From Neoroseomonas terrae (lineage in GTDB: Bacteria; Pseudomonadota; Alphaproteobacteria; Acetobacterales; Acetobacteraceae), in assembly GCF_018129025.1 (NCBI RefSeq), contig NZ_JAAEDI010000035.1:1-54926 (forward strand): DNA of 54,926 bases. Direction: 5' to 3'. Below, one piece after another: positions 17,947 to 26,092 of the stretch (its first letter is position 1; the number at the start of each line of letters is the position of its first letter). The notes below the pieces were generated by a model. It did not search any database. It had not been told where the DNA came from and saw only the letters and a list, made by a program, of their open reading frames with translations. The position numbers were made by a program, and so were the translations under genes.

Positions 17947-18450
17947 GTGCATACACCATCCTCGCTCCCTTCCCTCATCGCGGGGCTGGTCCTCGTTCTT
18001 GCCGGGCCGGCATTCGCCGGCTGCACCGATCCGCCCGCCCCAGGGGTCGAGTGGCGGCGCTGTCTGCAGGACAGCAGCGAACTCCCCGGCGCGGACCTCA
18101 CGCGCGCGACGATCCGCGACGCCACCTTCCAGCGCGCGAACCTCGCCGGCGCCAAGCTGATCGAGGCGGATGCCGTCGAGGCCCGCTTCGTCTCCGCCGA
18201 CCTGTCGGGCGCCGACCTGACACGCGCCAACCTGCGCAACGCCGACCTGACGCGGGCCAACCTGCAACGCGCGATCCTGGCCGGCACCGACCTGCGGCGC
18301 GCGACACTGTTTCGCGCGGACCTGACGGATGCCGACCTGTCGGGAGCGAATCTGGGCGGGGCGAACCTGTCGGGCGCGATCCTCGGCGGCGCGCGATGGA
18401 CGGACGGGCGACGGGTCTGCGCGGCCGGGTCGGTGGGGAACTGCCAGTGA
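17947..18450 (+). CDS. Secreted pentapeptide-repeat protein
   Basis: With a GTG start at 17947 the product is about 167 residues: a signal peptide (HTPSSLPSLIAGLVLVLAGPAFA) and a mature domain with roughly 20 consecutive A(D/N)Lxx pentapeptides (GADLT RATIR DATFQ RANLA GAKLI and on to GANLS GAILG GARWT). This repeat folds as a right-handed quadrilateral beta-helix. Four cysteines flank the repeat (GCTDPP, RRCLQD, RVCAAG, GNCQ), consistent with an oxidised, periplasmic protein. Its function cannot be deduced; cytoplasmic relatives such as Qnr mimic DNA, but export argues against that. A TTG at 17911 would add 12 residues. The gene is divergent from the symporter-like gene and followed by a family 2 hairpin repeat. 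Confidence 0.8.
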   Translation: MHTPSSLPSLIAGLVLVLAGPAFAGCTDPPAPGVEWRRCLQDSSELPGADLTRATIRDATFQRANLAGAKLIEADAVEARFVSADLSGADLTRANLRNADLTRANLQRAILAGTDLRRATLFRADLTDADLSGANLGGANLSGAILGGARWTDGRRVCAAGSVGNCQ

Positions 18451-18505
18451 GACAGAAGGCGGGGGAGGGAACTCCCCCGAACCCCCTCCTTTTTCTATCT
18501 GTCAC
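18451..18505 (+). repeat. Hairpin repeat family 2, copy 2 (3' end of pentapeptide gene)
   Basis: An eight-base-pair stem CGGGGGAG/CTCCCCCG (18460-18479) with a GGAA loop begins nine bases after the pentapeptide-repeat gene stop. It is followed by ACCCCCTCC and a TTTTTCT tract, a good intrinsic-terminator shape. The element is bounded by GACAGA (18451-18456) and TCTGTC (18498-18503), which pair with each other. The core and tail match 13042-13088 almost base for base. Confidence 0.8.
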
Positions 18506-18538
18506 CAGGGCGGACGAACCCGAAGGGCACGGCCCATC

Positions 18539-20731
18539 ATGAGCAACGCGGACTATCTGGTCCGGCTCAACCCGGAACAGCGCGCGGCGGTGGAGGCCGT
18601 GGATGGTCCGCTGCTGGTGCTCGCGGGTGCCGGAACCGGCAAGACGCGGGTGCTGACCACGCGCTTCGCCCACATCCTGCTGCAGGGTAAGGCCTGGCCT
18701 TCGCAGGTGCTCGCCGTCACCTTCACGAACAAGGCTGCGCGGGAGATGCGCGAGCGCGTCTCCGCCATCCTGCAGCAGCCCGCCGAAGGGCTGTGGCTCG
18801 GCACCTTCCACGCCCTCGCGGCACGGATGCTGCGCCGGCATGCCGAGCAGGTGGGGCTGAATTCCAACTTCACCATTCTCGACGCCGACGACCAGAACCG
18901 GCTGCTCAAGCAGGTGATGGAAGCGCAGCGCATCGACACCAAGCGCTGGCCGGTGAACGGGCTGATGGCCGCGATCCAGCGCTGGAAGGACCGCGGGCTG
19001 GAGCCTGAGGCCGTCACCCCAGCCGAGGACACTGACTACGCCGGCGGCCGCGCCACGGAATTGTACGTGGCGTATCAGGACCGGCTGAAGGCGCTCAACG
19101 CCTGCGACTTCGGCGACCTGCTGCTGCACGTCGTGACGCTGCTGCGCAAGAACCCCGACATCCTCGCCGACTATCACCGCCGCTTCCGCTACATCCTGGT
19201 GGACGAGTACCAGGACACCAACCTGGTCCAGTACTACTGGCTGCGGCTGCTGGCGCAGGGACACAAGAACATATGCTGCGTCGGCGACGACGACCAGTCG
19301 ATCTATTCCTGGCGCGGCGCCGAAATCGAGAACATCCTCCGTTTCGAGAAGGACTTCCCCGGCGCGCAGATCGTCCGGCTGGAATCCAACTACCGATCGA
19401 CGCGCCACATCCTCGCCGCCGCCTCGGGCCTGATCGCGAAGAACAGCGACCGTCTCGGCAAGACGCTGCGCCCGGGTCGCGCCGATGCCGATGGCGACAA
19501 GGTCACCGTCGTGTCCAGCTGGGACAGCGACGAGGAAGCCCGCATGATCGGCGACCGCATCGAGGCGGCAAAGCGCGACGGCCAATCGCTGGGCGAGATC
19601 GCCATCCTGGTGCGCGCGGGCTTCCTGAACCGGTCACTCGAAGAACGGCTGATCGCGATCGGCCTGCCCTATCGCATCGTCGGCGGCGCGCGCTTCTACG
19701 AACGCGCCGAGATCCGCGACGCCATGGCGTATTTCCGCGTCGTGGCGCAGCCGGCCGATGACCTCGCCTTCGAGCGCATCGTGAATCTCCCGAAGCGCGG
19801 GTTGGGCGACACCGCGATGCAGGCGATGCACGGCATCGCGCGTGCGGAATCGATCCCGCTGTCGCTCGCCGCCGCGCGCGCGCTGGAAACCGGCGTGATC
19901 AAGCAGGCCAAGGCGCGCGAAGCGCTGCGCGAATTGCTGCAGGGCTTCGAGCGCTGGCGCGCAATGCTCGACGGCGCGGGCCACATCGTCATGGCGCAGA
20001 CGCTGCTGGATGAAAGCGGCTACGCGCCGATGTGGCAGCAGGACAAGTCGCCCGAGGCGCCCGGCCGGCTGGAGAACCTCAAGGAACTCGTCAGCGCCAT
20101 GGCCGACTATGAGAGCCTGGCCGCCTTCCTCGAACACGTGGCCCTGGTGATGGACAATGACGAGGCGGCGGAGGGCGAGCGCGTGTCCCTGATGACGCTG
20201 CACGGCGCCAAGGGTCTCGAATTCGACATGGTGTTCCTGCCGGGCTGGGAGGAAGGCGTCTTCCCCTCCCGCCGCAGCGTCGATGAGGGCGGCGACAAGG
20301 CGCTGGAGGAGGAACGCCGGCTCGCCTATGTCGGCATCACCCGCGCGCGTCGCGTGGCGGTGATCAGCCACGCGGCGAACCGCAGCATCTTCGGCAACTG
20401 GCAATCCCAGATTCCGTCGCGCTTCCTCGACGAACTTCCGCCCGGCGAGATCATCCGCGAAGGCAACACGCAGCGCGCGCGGCCCGGTCCCTCGGTCTTC
20501 GCCGGCGGCGGCATGTTCGCCCAGCGCCCGCGCCGGATGATCGAAGCCGGCGCCTGGGAGGTGAAGCCGCGCGCTGCCGCGACATCGGCCTTCAAGGTCG
20601 GAGAGCGTGTCTTCCACCAGAAATTCGGCTATGGCCGCATCACGGCGATCGAGGACAACCGCCTCGACATCGCTTTCGAGAAGGCGGGCGACAAGCGCCT
20701 GCTCGACTCTTTCGTGGAGAAGATCGGATGA
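18539..20731 (+). CDS. uvrD: UvrD/PcrA-type ATP-dependent DNA helicase
   Basis: A 730-residue superfamily 1A helicase. The N-terminus has the Q motif region (LNPEQRAAVEAVDGPLLVLAGAGTGKTRVLTTR, Walker A GAGTGKT near residue 32). It is followed by motif Ia (AVTFTNKAAREMRERV), motif II VDEYQDTN, motif III GDDDQSIYSWRGA, motif IV (VRLESNYRS), motif V (VSLMTLHGAKGLEFDMVFLPGWEEGVFPS) and motif VI (EEERRLAYVGITRARR). The last 45 residues (FKVGERVFHQKFGYGRITAIED) form the small C-terminal domain found in PcrA/UvrD. It unwinds DNA 3'-5' in nucleotide excision repair and mismatch repair and clears recombination intermediates. Its stop overlaps the prmA start as ATGA. The frame runs open upstream, but the ATG at 18539 gives the conserved start. 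Confidence 0.94.
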   Translation: MSNADYLVRLNPEQRAAVEAVDGPLLVLAGAGTGKTRVLTTRFAHILLQGKAWPSQVLAVTFTNKAAREMRERVSAILQQPAEGLWLGTFHALAARMLRRHAEQVGLNSNFTILDADDQNRLLKQVMEAQRIDTKRWPVNGLMAAIQRWKDRGLEPEAVTPAEDTDYAGGRATELYVAYQDRLKALNACDFGDLLLHVVTLLRKNPDILADYHRRFRYILVDEYQDTNLVQYYWLRLLAQGHKNICCVGDDDQSIYSWRGAEIENILRFEKDFPGAQIVRLESNYRSTRHILAAASGLIAKNSDRLGKTLRPGRADADGDKVTVVSSWDSDEEARMIGDRIEAAKRDGQSLGEIAILVRAGFLNRSLEERLIAIGLPYRIVGGARFYERAEIRDAMAYFRVVAQPADDLAFERIVNLPKRGLGDTAMQAMHGIARAESIPLSLAAARALETGVIKQAKAREALRELLQGFERWRAMLDGAGHIVMAQTLLDESGYAPMWQQDKSPEAPGRLENLKELVSAMADYESLAAFLEHVALVMDNDEAAEGERVSLMTLHGAKGLEFDMVFLPGWEEGVFPSRRSVDEGGDKALEEERRLAYVGITRARRVAVISHAANRSIFGNWQSQIPSRFLDELPPGEIIREGNTQRARPGPSVFAGGGMFAQRPRRMIEAGAWEVKPRAAATSAFKVGERVFHQKFGYGRITAIEDNRLDIAFEKAGDKRLLDSFVEKIG

Positions 20732-21654
20732 GGCCGTCCGGCCCCGATGCCCCCGGCGCGCTCTCCCGCCGCCGCGCCGAACCGTTGGAAGCCCTGGTGA
20801 TCGAGGGCCTGCCCGAACACGCCGTGCCGGTCTTCGAGGCCGCGCTGGAGCAGGTTTGCTCCACCGTCGCCTATTTCCGCGACGAGCCGAGCGACACCTG
20901 GCGTGTGGAAGGCGTGCGCGAGGCCGGGGCCCGCGATGAGGAACTGGATGCCGCTTTGGCGCTCGCCGCTGCCGTCGCGGGCATCGACCCCCCGGCGGTC
21001 GTCGCGGCGCCGGTGGAGGCCGAGGGGTGGCTCGCCCGCACCGTGCAGGCCTTTCCGGAGATGCCGATCGGGAAGCGGTTCCTGATCCGCCCGACCCATG
21101 TGCCGGACCCGCCGACCTATGGCCGCACGGTGCTGAAGCTGGATGCCGGCCTTGCCTTCGGATCGGGCGAGCACGCCTCCACCCAGGGCTGCCTGCGCGC
21201 CTACGAATCCATCGCCCACCGCCGCCCGCGCAGCGTCTGCGACCTCGGCAGCGGCTCGGGCATCCTCGCGATGGCGGCGGCCAAGACCGTGCCGTCCCGC
21301 GTCCTCGCCACCGATATCGAGCCCTGGTCCGTGCGCGTCTGCGACCAGAATGCGCGGATGAACGGGCTGACGCCGCGGCGGATGCGCTCGATCCTCGCCG
21401 ATGGCTGGAAGCCGCGGCTGATGAAGGGCGTCCGCTACGACCTGATCTTCGCGAACATCCTGGCGCGGCCGCTCTGCGCCATGGCGCGCGAACTCGCATT
21501 GCACCTCGCCCCGCGCGGCACGGCGATCTTGGCTGGGCTGCTGGGCACGCAGGCGCGGATGGTGCTGGCGGCGCACCAGCGCCAGGGGCTGGTGCTGGAA
21601 CGGCGGATCGACGTCGGTCCCTGGACGACGCTGGTGCTCAGGCGCCGAGGCTGA
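20728..21654 (+). CDS. prmA: Ribosomal protein L11 methyltransferase
   Basis: A 308-residue SAM-dependent methyltransferase. The N-terminal substrate-recognition part is followed by RFLIRPTHVPDPP, then LKLDAGLAFGSGEHASTQGCLRAYE, which is diagnostic for PrmA. The SAM-binding motif I is VCDLGSGSGILAMAAAK, and FANILARPLCAMA matches the catalytic N-x-L-A region. PrmA trimethylates L11 of the large ribosomal subunit. The ATG overlaps the helicase stop (ATGA), so the two are translationally coupled although functionally unrelated. The 3' end overlaps the convergent flagellar-like gene by 17 bases. Confidence 0.95.
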   Translation: MRPSGPDAPGALSRRRAEPLEALVIEGLPEHAVPVFEAALEQVCSTVAYFRDEPSDTWRVEGVREAGARDEELDAALALAAAVAGIDPPAVVAAPVEAEGWLARTVQAFPEMPIGKRFLIRPTHVPDPPTYGRTVLKLDAGLAFGSGEHASTQGCLRAYESIAHRRPRSVCDLGSGSGILAMAAAKTVPSRVLATDIEPWSVRVCDQNARMNGLTPRRMRSILADGWKPRLMKGVRYDLIFANILARPLCAMARELALHLAPRGTAILAGLLGTQARMVLAAHQRQGLVLERRIDVGPWTTLVLRRRG

Positions 21655-21925
21655 TCGCGCGGCGCTGGATCGCGTCGTTGCGTTCCAGCGCGCGGGCATT
21701 GGCTTCATAGGCGCGGCGGGCCTGGATCGCCTCGGCCATGCTGCGTTCCAGGTCGCCGCTCGCCTGTGCGGCGGTCAGCGCGTCATTGCCGGACGGTGGC
21801 GCGGGGGAGGGATCGGCACCGCGCGCGGCTTCGGGCACGGGGCTTGCGATGGTCGCGGCGGCGCGGTCAATCCGTTCCGCCGCACGCTGCATGCCTTGGA
21901 TGGATGCCGTTGCGCCGATCTGCAT
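21638..21925 (-). CDS. Very short flagellar rod/hook-like protein
   Basis: The 95-residue product joins two segments reminiscent of flagellar axial proteins. The N-terminus (MQIGATASIQGMQRAAERIDRAAATIAS) resembles the rod/hook N-terminal helix, though the usual NIANxxTxG motif is degenerate. The C-terminus (DLERSMAEAIQARRAYEANARALERNDAIQRRAISLG) closely resembles the C-terminal helix of FlgB/C/E/F/G, with the QARRAYEANAR core. Between them is only a short proline/alanine linker, so the surface domains of FlgC or FlgG are missing. In flagella these two helices form the coiled-coil core of the axial tube. No other flagellar genes are present in the window. The coding status is supported by this pattern; a functional flagellar role is not proven. 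Confidence 0.62.
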   Translation of the reverse strand: MQIGATASIQGMQRAAERIDRAAATIASPVPEAARGADPSPAPPSGNDALTAAQASGDLERSMAEAIQARRAYEANARALERNDAIQRRAISLGA

Positions 21926-22014
21926 CGTCCCATGATGCGCGACAGGGATTGAGAAGAGGTTAACCCGGAGCGGACCGCCTTGAAGGCGGGCGGCCGCCGG
22001 CCGATCCTGGCCGC

Positions 22015-22350
22015 ATGCAAGCCCGGCAGGCCCTTTGGCAGATCGCGAAGACCGGGGCGCTGTGTGCCGTGCTGGGGCTGCTGCTCTACGCCGTGGTGAC
22101 GGCCGTTGCGGAGTATGCAGTCGCGCCGTGGCTCATCGGGCTGGTGCTGGCGGCTCCGCTGACCGCGGTCGTCGGGCATCTGGTGATCGAGGCGCTGCGC
22201 AGCGGGGCGTTTCCCGAGCGTTTCGGGGTGGTGCTGCGCGATACGAGGCCGCTGGCCTTCTGGTTCAACGTCCTGTGGTTCGGCGCCTGCGGCCTGTTGC
22301 TGGGCGCGCTGGCCGGCTGGTGCGCGGTCCGCCTGCTCGGCGCGACGTGA
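22015..22350 (+). CDS. Small predicted inner-membrane protein
   Basis: A 111-residue protein with three evident hydrophobic helices: about residues 13-35 (GALCAVLGLLLYAVVTAVAEYAV), 37-57 (PWLIGLVLAAPLTAVVGHLVI) and 80-106 (LAFWFNVLWFGACGLLLGALAGWCAV). The loop between helices 2 and 3 (EALRSGAFPERFGVVLRDTRP) is charged. No family was recognised, and the length and topology recall small YccF/DUF-type inner-membrane proteins only in a general way. It starts with ATG at 22015, about 90 bases from the divergent flagellar-like gene, and converges on the LLM oxidoreductase gene with a 31-base gap. Confidence 0.62.
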   Translation: MQARQALWQIAKTGALCAVLGLLLYAVVTAVAEYAVAPWLIGLVLAAPLTAVVGHLVIEALRSGAFPERFGVVLRDTRPLAFWFNVLWFGACGLLLGALAGWCAVRLLGAT

Positions 22351-22381
22351 GATTGGCGGACGGAGAACGCCGCCGCTTCGC

Positions 22382-23482
22382 TCATCCGATCGCTGCCACA
22401 TGCTGCCGCAGCTTCGGCATCACCTCCTGCGCCAGCCGCTTCATGGTCTCCGCCTCCCAGGCCGCATTCACGCCGGACCAGTCGAGCCCCGGCATCAGCA
22501 GGTGCCCGAAGGGCCCGGTCTCCTCCCGCAGCGCGACCAGCCGGTCGAGCACGGTCTGCGGCGACCCGGCGATGACGCAGGCATCGATCATCTCCTCGGT
22601 GCTGCAGGTGGCGGGGTCCATGTCGTCGCGCGGCGTCATGGTCGCGGCGAGGCCGGCGCGCTTCGCGAGCGTCCCGAGATAGTCGTAGTAGTAGTGCGTC
22701 GAACCTTCCGGCGCGGTGGCGCGCGCCTTCGCCTCGGCATCGCTGGCCGCGATGACCATGTTGCGCGCGACGCGCCAGTTCGACCCGTCGACCCGCCGGC
22801 CGGATTCCGACAGCCCCTTCGTCAGTCCGCGCCAATGCCCGGCCAGCACGCGATGGGCGACGAAATTCGCGCTGATCACGCCCCAGCCGCGGGCGGCGGC
22901 CGTCGTCACGCTGAAGCTGTCGGGCTGGCGTGCGGAGACATGCACCGGCGGGCCGCCCGGCCGGAAGGGCTTCGGCATGAAGCCCACGCCGTATTCGGGC
23001 GTGACGGTGCGCGACAGCCGGATCGGCCAGGTCGCGCCGGGAATGTCGTAGGGCGGGTCCTGTGACCAGATGCGCTGGATCGTCTCGAAGGCCTCGATCA
23101 TGCGCTTGCCGCGCTCGGGCGGCGGAATGTCGCCGAACAGCTCGAAATCCGAGGCGAGGCCGCCCGAGCCGATGCCGAACAGCAGCCGCCCGTTCGACAT
23201 GTGGTCGAACTGCGCGACCTCGGCCGCCACGATCGCCGGGTGGTGGTTCGGCAGGTTGATCACGCCCGTGCCGAAGGTCAGCGTCGTGCGGTGGATTAAC
23301 CCGGCCATGAACATCAGCGGGGAGGGAATGGGCTCCGAGGTCGCAGAGAAATGCTCGCCGACCCATAGCTCGTTGAAGCCGAGCCGGTCGGCGAGCAGCG
23401 ACTTCTCGGTATTCTCGGCCAGCGTCTCGTGCATCGGCCGCTGCGGCGGGTGCAGCGGCATCATGAACAGGCCGAGTTGCAT
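22382..23482 (-). CDS. LLM-class flavin-dependent oxidoreductase (luciferase-like)
   Basis: A 366-residue bacterial-luciferase-like TIM barrel. The start MQLGLFMMPLHPPQRPMHETLAENTEKSLLADRLGFNELWVGEHF is characteristic, followed by HRTTLTFGTGVINLPNHHPAIVAAEVAQFDHMSNGRLLFGIGSGGLASDFELFG and a C-terminal VIAGSPQTVLDRLVALREETGPFGHLLM. These enzymes use reduced FMN and oxygen on alkanals, aromatic or sulfur substrates, or F420. The NGRLLFGIGSGG form suggests the FMNH2-dependent alkanal-monooxygenase branch, but the substrate is unknown. No flavin reductase gene is adjacent. It appears to be transcribed alone. Confidence 0.9.
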   Translation of the reverse strand: MQLGLFMMPLHPPQRPMHETLAENTEKSLLADRLGFNELWVGEHFSATSEPIPSPLMFMAGLIHRTTLTFGTGVINLPNHHPAIVAAEVAQFDHMSNGRLLFGIGSGGLASDFELFGDIPPPERGKRMIEAFETIQRIWSQDPPYDIPGATWPIRLSRTVTPEYGVGFMPKPFRPGGPPVHVSARQPDSFSVTTAAARGWGVISANFVAHRVLAGHWRGLTKGLSESGRRVDGSNWRVARNMVIAASDAEAKARATAPEGSTHYYYDYLGTLAKRAGLAATMTPRDDMDPATCSTEEMIDACVIAGSPQTVLDRLVALREETGPFGHLLMPGLDWSGVNAAWEAETMKRLAQEVMPKLRQHVAAIG

Positions 23483-23550
23483 CGGACGGTGTCCTTACCT
23501 TGCGCCCGATGGATGCTATGGGCTGGATCGCCGTTTGAGAATGCGGCGCC

Positions 23551-24195
23551 CTACTTCTGCAGACGTCTGAAGACGAAGGACGCCGGCCACGGGCCATAGG
23601 CGGAGGTCGCGACGCCGTTCGCGTCGCTGCCGTCATAGGATGGCAGCCCGGGCGCGGGTTCGACGGTGACCTGCCCGCCGCCCGGCGGGATGACGCCGGC
23701 ATGGACGGCCGCGCGGCAGATGCGGCTGTCGGTGGTGTAGGTGCCGGTGCCCCAGACGATGCCGGTCGTCGTCGCCTCGGCGCTGCACAGGCAGGACAGC
23801 GCGGCATTGTGGTTCTGGAAATCGCCGGGGCAGGCTAGACCCGCCGCGCCATCAGCCGTGGCCACGGTGAAGGAGGCCGGCCAGGCGCCATAGTCCAGCG
23901 TCGCGATGCCGTTCGCCGTACTGCCCCCATAGGCGATGAGGCCATCGACCGGCGTCACGATGACCATGCCGCCCGATCCGGGGATAGCCCCGGCATGGAC
24001 CGCGGCGCGGCAGACGTTGCTGTCCGTGGTATAGGGACCGCTGCCCCAGACCCTGCCGGTCCGCGCGGCCTCCGCCGTGCAGCGGCAGGCGACCGGCGCG
24101 GACTGGCCTTCGAAATCGCCGGGACAGGCGGGCTGCGCTACGGCGGGCGCAAGGGGTGCGACCAGCAGGCCGAGCATCAGGACGAGGCGCTTCAC
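23551..24195 (-). CDS. Secreted protein with two tandem LCCL domains
   Basis: A 214-residue exported protein with a signal peptide (LVLMLGLLVAPLAPAVA) and two repeats of about 90 residues. Each repeat has the LCCL pattern: CPGDF, a close pair of cysteines (VACRC or LSCLC), GxVWGxGxYTTDS, CRAAVHAG and a GG turn, ending in YGxWPASF. The four cysteines per repeat are at 24, 37, 39, 62 and 122, 135, 137, 160, matching the disulfide-bonded LCCL fold. The GTG at 24195 follows GGAGGG. LCCL domains occur in eukaryotic extracellular proteins and in scattered bacteria, where they are thought to bind lipids or glycans. The gene stands alone between the LLM gene and an MFS gene. Confidence 0.88.
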   Translation of the reverse strand: MKRLVLMLGLLVAPLAPAVAQPACPGDFEGQSAPVACRCTAEAARTGRVWGSGPYTTDSNVCRAAVHAGAIPGSGGMVIVTPVDGLIAYGGSTANGIATLDYGAWPASFTVATADGAAGLACPGDFQNHNAALSCLCSAEATTTGIVWGTGTYTTDSRICRAAVHAGVIPPGGGQVTVEPAPGLPSYDGSDANGVATSAYGPWPASFVFRRLQK

Positions 24196-24281
24196 CGATT
24201 CCCTCCGGCAGGGTGATGAATGAAGGCTACGAACAGGATCGTTCCGTCACAATCGCCGTGGGCCGCGGCCGGTGACGTGCC

Positions 24282-25475
24282 TCACGCCGGGGCGAGACGT
24301 GGCGCACGCGTTGCCCAGTTGGTGAGGATGGCGACCAGCCCGACGCCGATCATCACCGGCCAGAACGCATCATAGGACCCGGTGGTGTCGAGCACGATGG
24401 CCCCAGCCCCGGCGCCGATGAATCCACCGACCTGATGCGAGAGGAAGCACACGCCGTACAGCGCGCCGAGATTCGCCACGCCGAAGCGCCGCGCGATGGC
24501 CGCCGAGGTCAGCGGAATCGTACCGAGCCAGATGAAGCCCATCACCGCGGCAAAGATCATGGTGCCCCATGCCGTGGGCACGGTCGCGGCGAAGATCGCG
24601 ACGGCAATGGTCCGCAGCAGGTAGATCCCGCCGAGGGCGATCTCCGGCCGGATCACGTTGCCGAGCCGCCCGCACAACCAGGACCCAGGGATGTTGAACA
24701 GCCCGATGAGCATCAGCGCGGTCACGCCGAGCCCCGTCGGCAGGCCGCATAGCGCCAGATGCGACGGCAGGTGCATGGTCAGGAAGGCGAGCTGGAAGCC
24801 GCAGGCGAAGAAGCCGACCGTCAGCAGCGCGAAGTCGCGGTCGCCGAGTGCCTGGCGGGCCAGCGCCGGCAAGCCGGCGATGCCGGCAGGCGCGGCGCCG
24901 GCCACGCGGATGGGCGCGTGCCACTCCAGGCGGGGACAGATCACCAGGGCGAGCAGCATCGTCGAGGCGAGCATGGCGAAGGCGAAGGAGGTGCCGCCGC
25001 TTTCGATGGCCCATTGCGCGAATGGCACCATGGCTGCCTGCCCGATCGAGCCGCCGGCGGAGGCAAGGCCCAGCGCATCGCCCCGCCTGTTCTCCGGCAC
25101 CGCGCGCGCGACGGCGCCGAGCACCGTGCCCGCACCGGCCGCGGCGGTGCCGATGCCGGTCAGGATGCCGATGCCGATCAGGAGCGTCGCGGCGTTGGGC
25201 GCGATGGCCGGCAGCAGCAGGCCGGCGGCGTAGATCGCCGCGCCGCCCAGCGCGACGCGCCCCGTGCCGAGACGGTCGGCGATCGCGCCGGCGAAGGGCT
25301 GGCTGATGCCCCAGACCAGGTTGTGGATGGCGACGGAGGCGCCGAGCACCGTGGCGCTGATGCCGTGCTCCACGCCCAGCGGCAGCAGGAACAGGCCGAA
25401 GGTCTGGCGCGCGCCGAGCGACAGCGAGACCGAGGCGGCGGCGGAGAGGACAATGATCCAGGCGGCGGCGGGCAT
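24282..25475 (-). CDS. MFS transporter
   Basis: A 397-residue carrier with about 12 hydrophobic helices. It starts MPAAAWIIVLSAAASVSLSLGARQTFGLFLLPLG, has a loop 2-3 motif FAGAIADRLGTGRVALGGAAIYAAGL, and a second-half WLCGRLGNVIRPEIALGGIYLLR. The closing helices include GVCFLSHQVGGFIGAGAGAIVLD. It belongs to the same broad branch of MFS proteins (oxalate/formate antiporter-like) as the carrier at 9531-10814, but with a different sequence and no adjacent regulator. Substrate unknown. It is the first gene of a minus-strand pair with the LCCL gene, 86 bases upstream of that gene's start. Confidence 0.87.
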   Translation of the reverse strand: MPAAAWIIVLSAAASVSLSLGARQTFGLFLLPLGVEHGISATVLGASVAIHNLVWGISQPFAGAIADRLGTGRVALGGAAIYAAGLLLPAIAPNAATLLIGIGILTGIGTAAAGAGTVLGAVARAVPENRRGDALGLASAGGSIGQAAMVPFAQWAIESGGTSFAFAMLASTMLLALVICPRLEWHAPIRVAGAAPAGIAGLPALARQALGDRDFALLTVGFFACGFQLAFLTMHLPSHLALCGLPTGLGVTALMLIGLFNIPGSWLCGRLGNVIRPEIALGGIYLLRTIAVAIFAATVPTAWGTMIFAAVMGFIWLGTIPLTSAAIARRFGVANLGALYGVCFLSHQVGGFIGAGAGAIVLDTTGSYDAFWPVMIGVGLVAILTNWATRAPRLAPA

Positions 25476-25619
25476 GCTGCGATGTCAGCCGTCACGTTGC
25501 GCCTCGGCAACCGTTACCGCGGCATGGCAGCCCCGCAGGGCTCGCCCTCTTGAAAGCCGGCGCGGCGCGCCGGTGCAGGGGTGGGGCCGCGGCGGGGGCG
25601 ATGCCGCGGCCCCGCCGCG

Positions 25620-25961
25620 TCAGGCGGCCCGGGGGGAGGGCCGCTCGCCGGCGTCATTCGCCGGGCGCGGATTCAGGTCGGCATCGAAGACCCGGCCGAT
25701 GTCGTAGCGCGTCATGCCAATGTCGCGCAGCTCGCGGTCCGACAGGGCGCGCAGCGCATTGTAGGTGGCGAAGCGATGCGGCAGCCCGACGATCGCGGCC
25801 GTGATCCGGCGCAGGCCGCGCAGGAACAGGGTAGCGATCGCTTCGTTGCGGGCGGCGGCGGCGGCCAGCCGGATCGCCTCGACCTCGGCCTCGCGCCGCG
25901 AAGCGGCGGTGGCGTTCGGGAGGAGAAGGGCGGCCTCGGCCTTGGTGAAACGGGCGTCCAT
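25620..25961 (-). CDS. DUF1127-domain protein
   Basis: A 113-residue protein whose C-terminal 40 residues carry the DUF1127 motif (FATYNALRALSDRELRDIGMTRYDIGRV), with the usual arginine/aspartate-rich helix. The first 60 residues are an alanine- and arginine-rich helix not typical of the shortest DUF1127 proteins (about 50 residues). The ATG at 25961 was chosen over a longer in-frame extension that runs into the divergent gene's leader. DUF1127 proteins are small, often stress- or phosphate-regulated in alphaproteobacteria, and some bind RNA. It is divergent from the aminopeptidase gene with a 131-base gap. Confidence 0.85.
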   Translation of the reverse strand: MDARFTKAEAALLLPNATAASRREAEVEAIRLAAAAARNEAIATLFLRGLRRITAAIVGLPHRFATYNALRALSDRELRDIGMTRYDIGRVFDADLNPRPANDAGERPSPRAA

Positions 25962-26092
25962 GATAAGTGTCCTTGGTCTGGTGGCGCTTCGTTCCGGGCG
26001 CCAACCTTTCGCAGGTGCAATATAGGTGCGCCGCTGCCACAGGTGATGCGCCAAGGTCACGATGGAGCCATGCGTCAATCGCATTCATTCGT

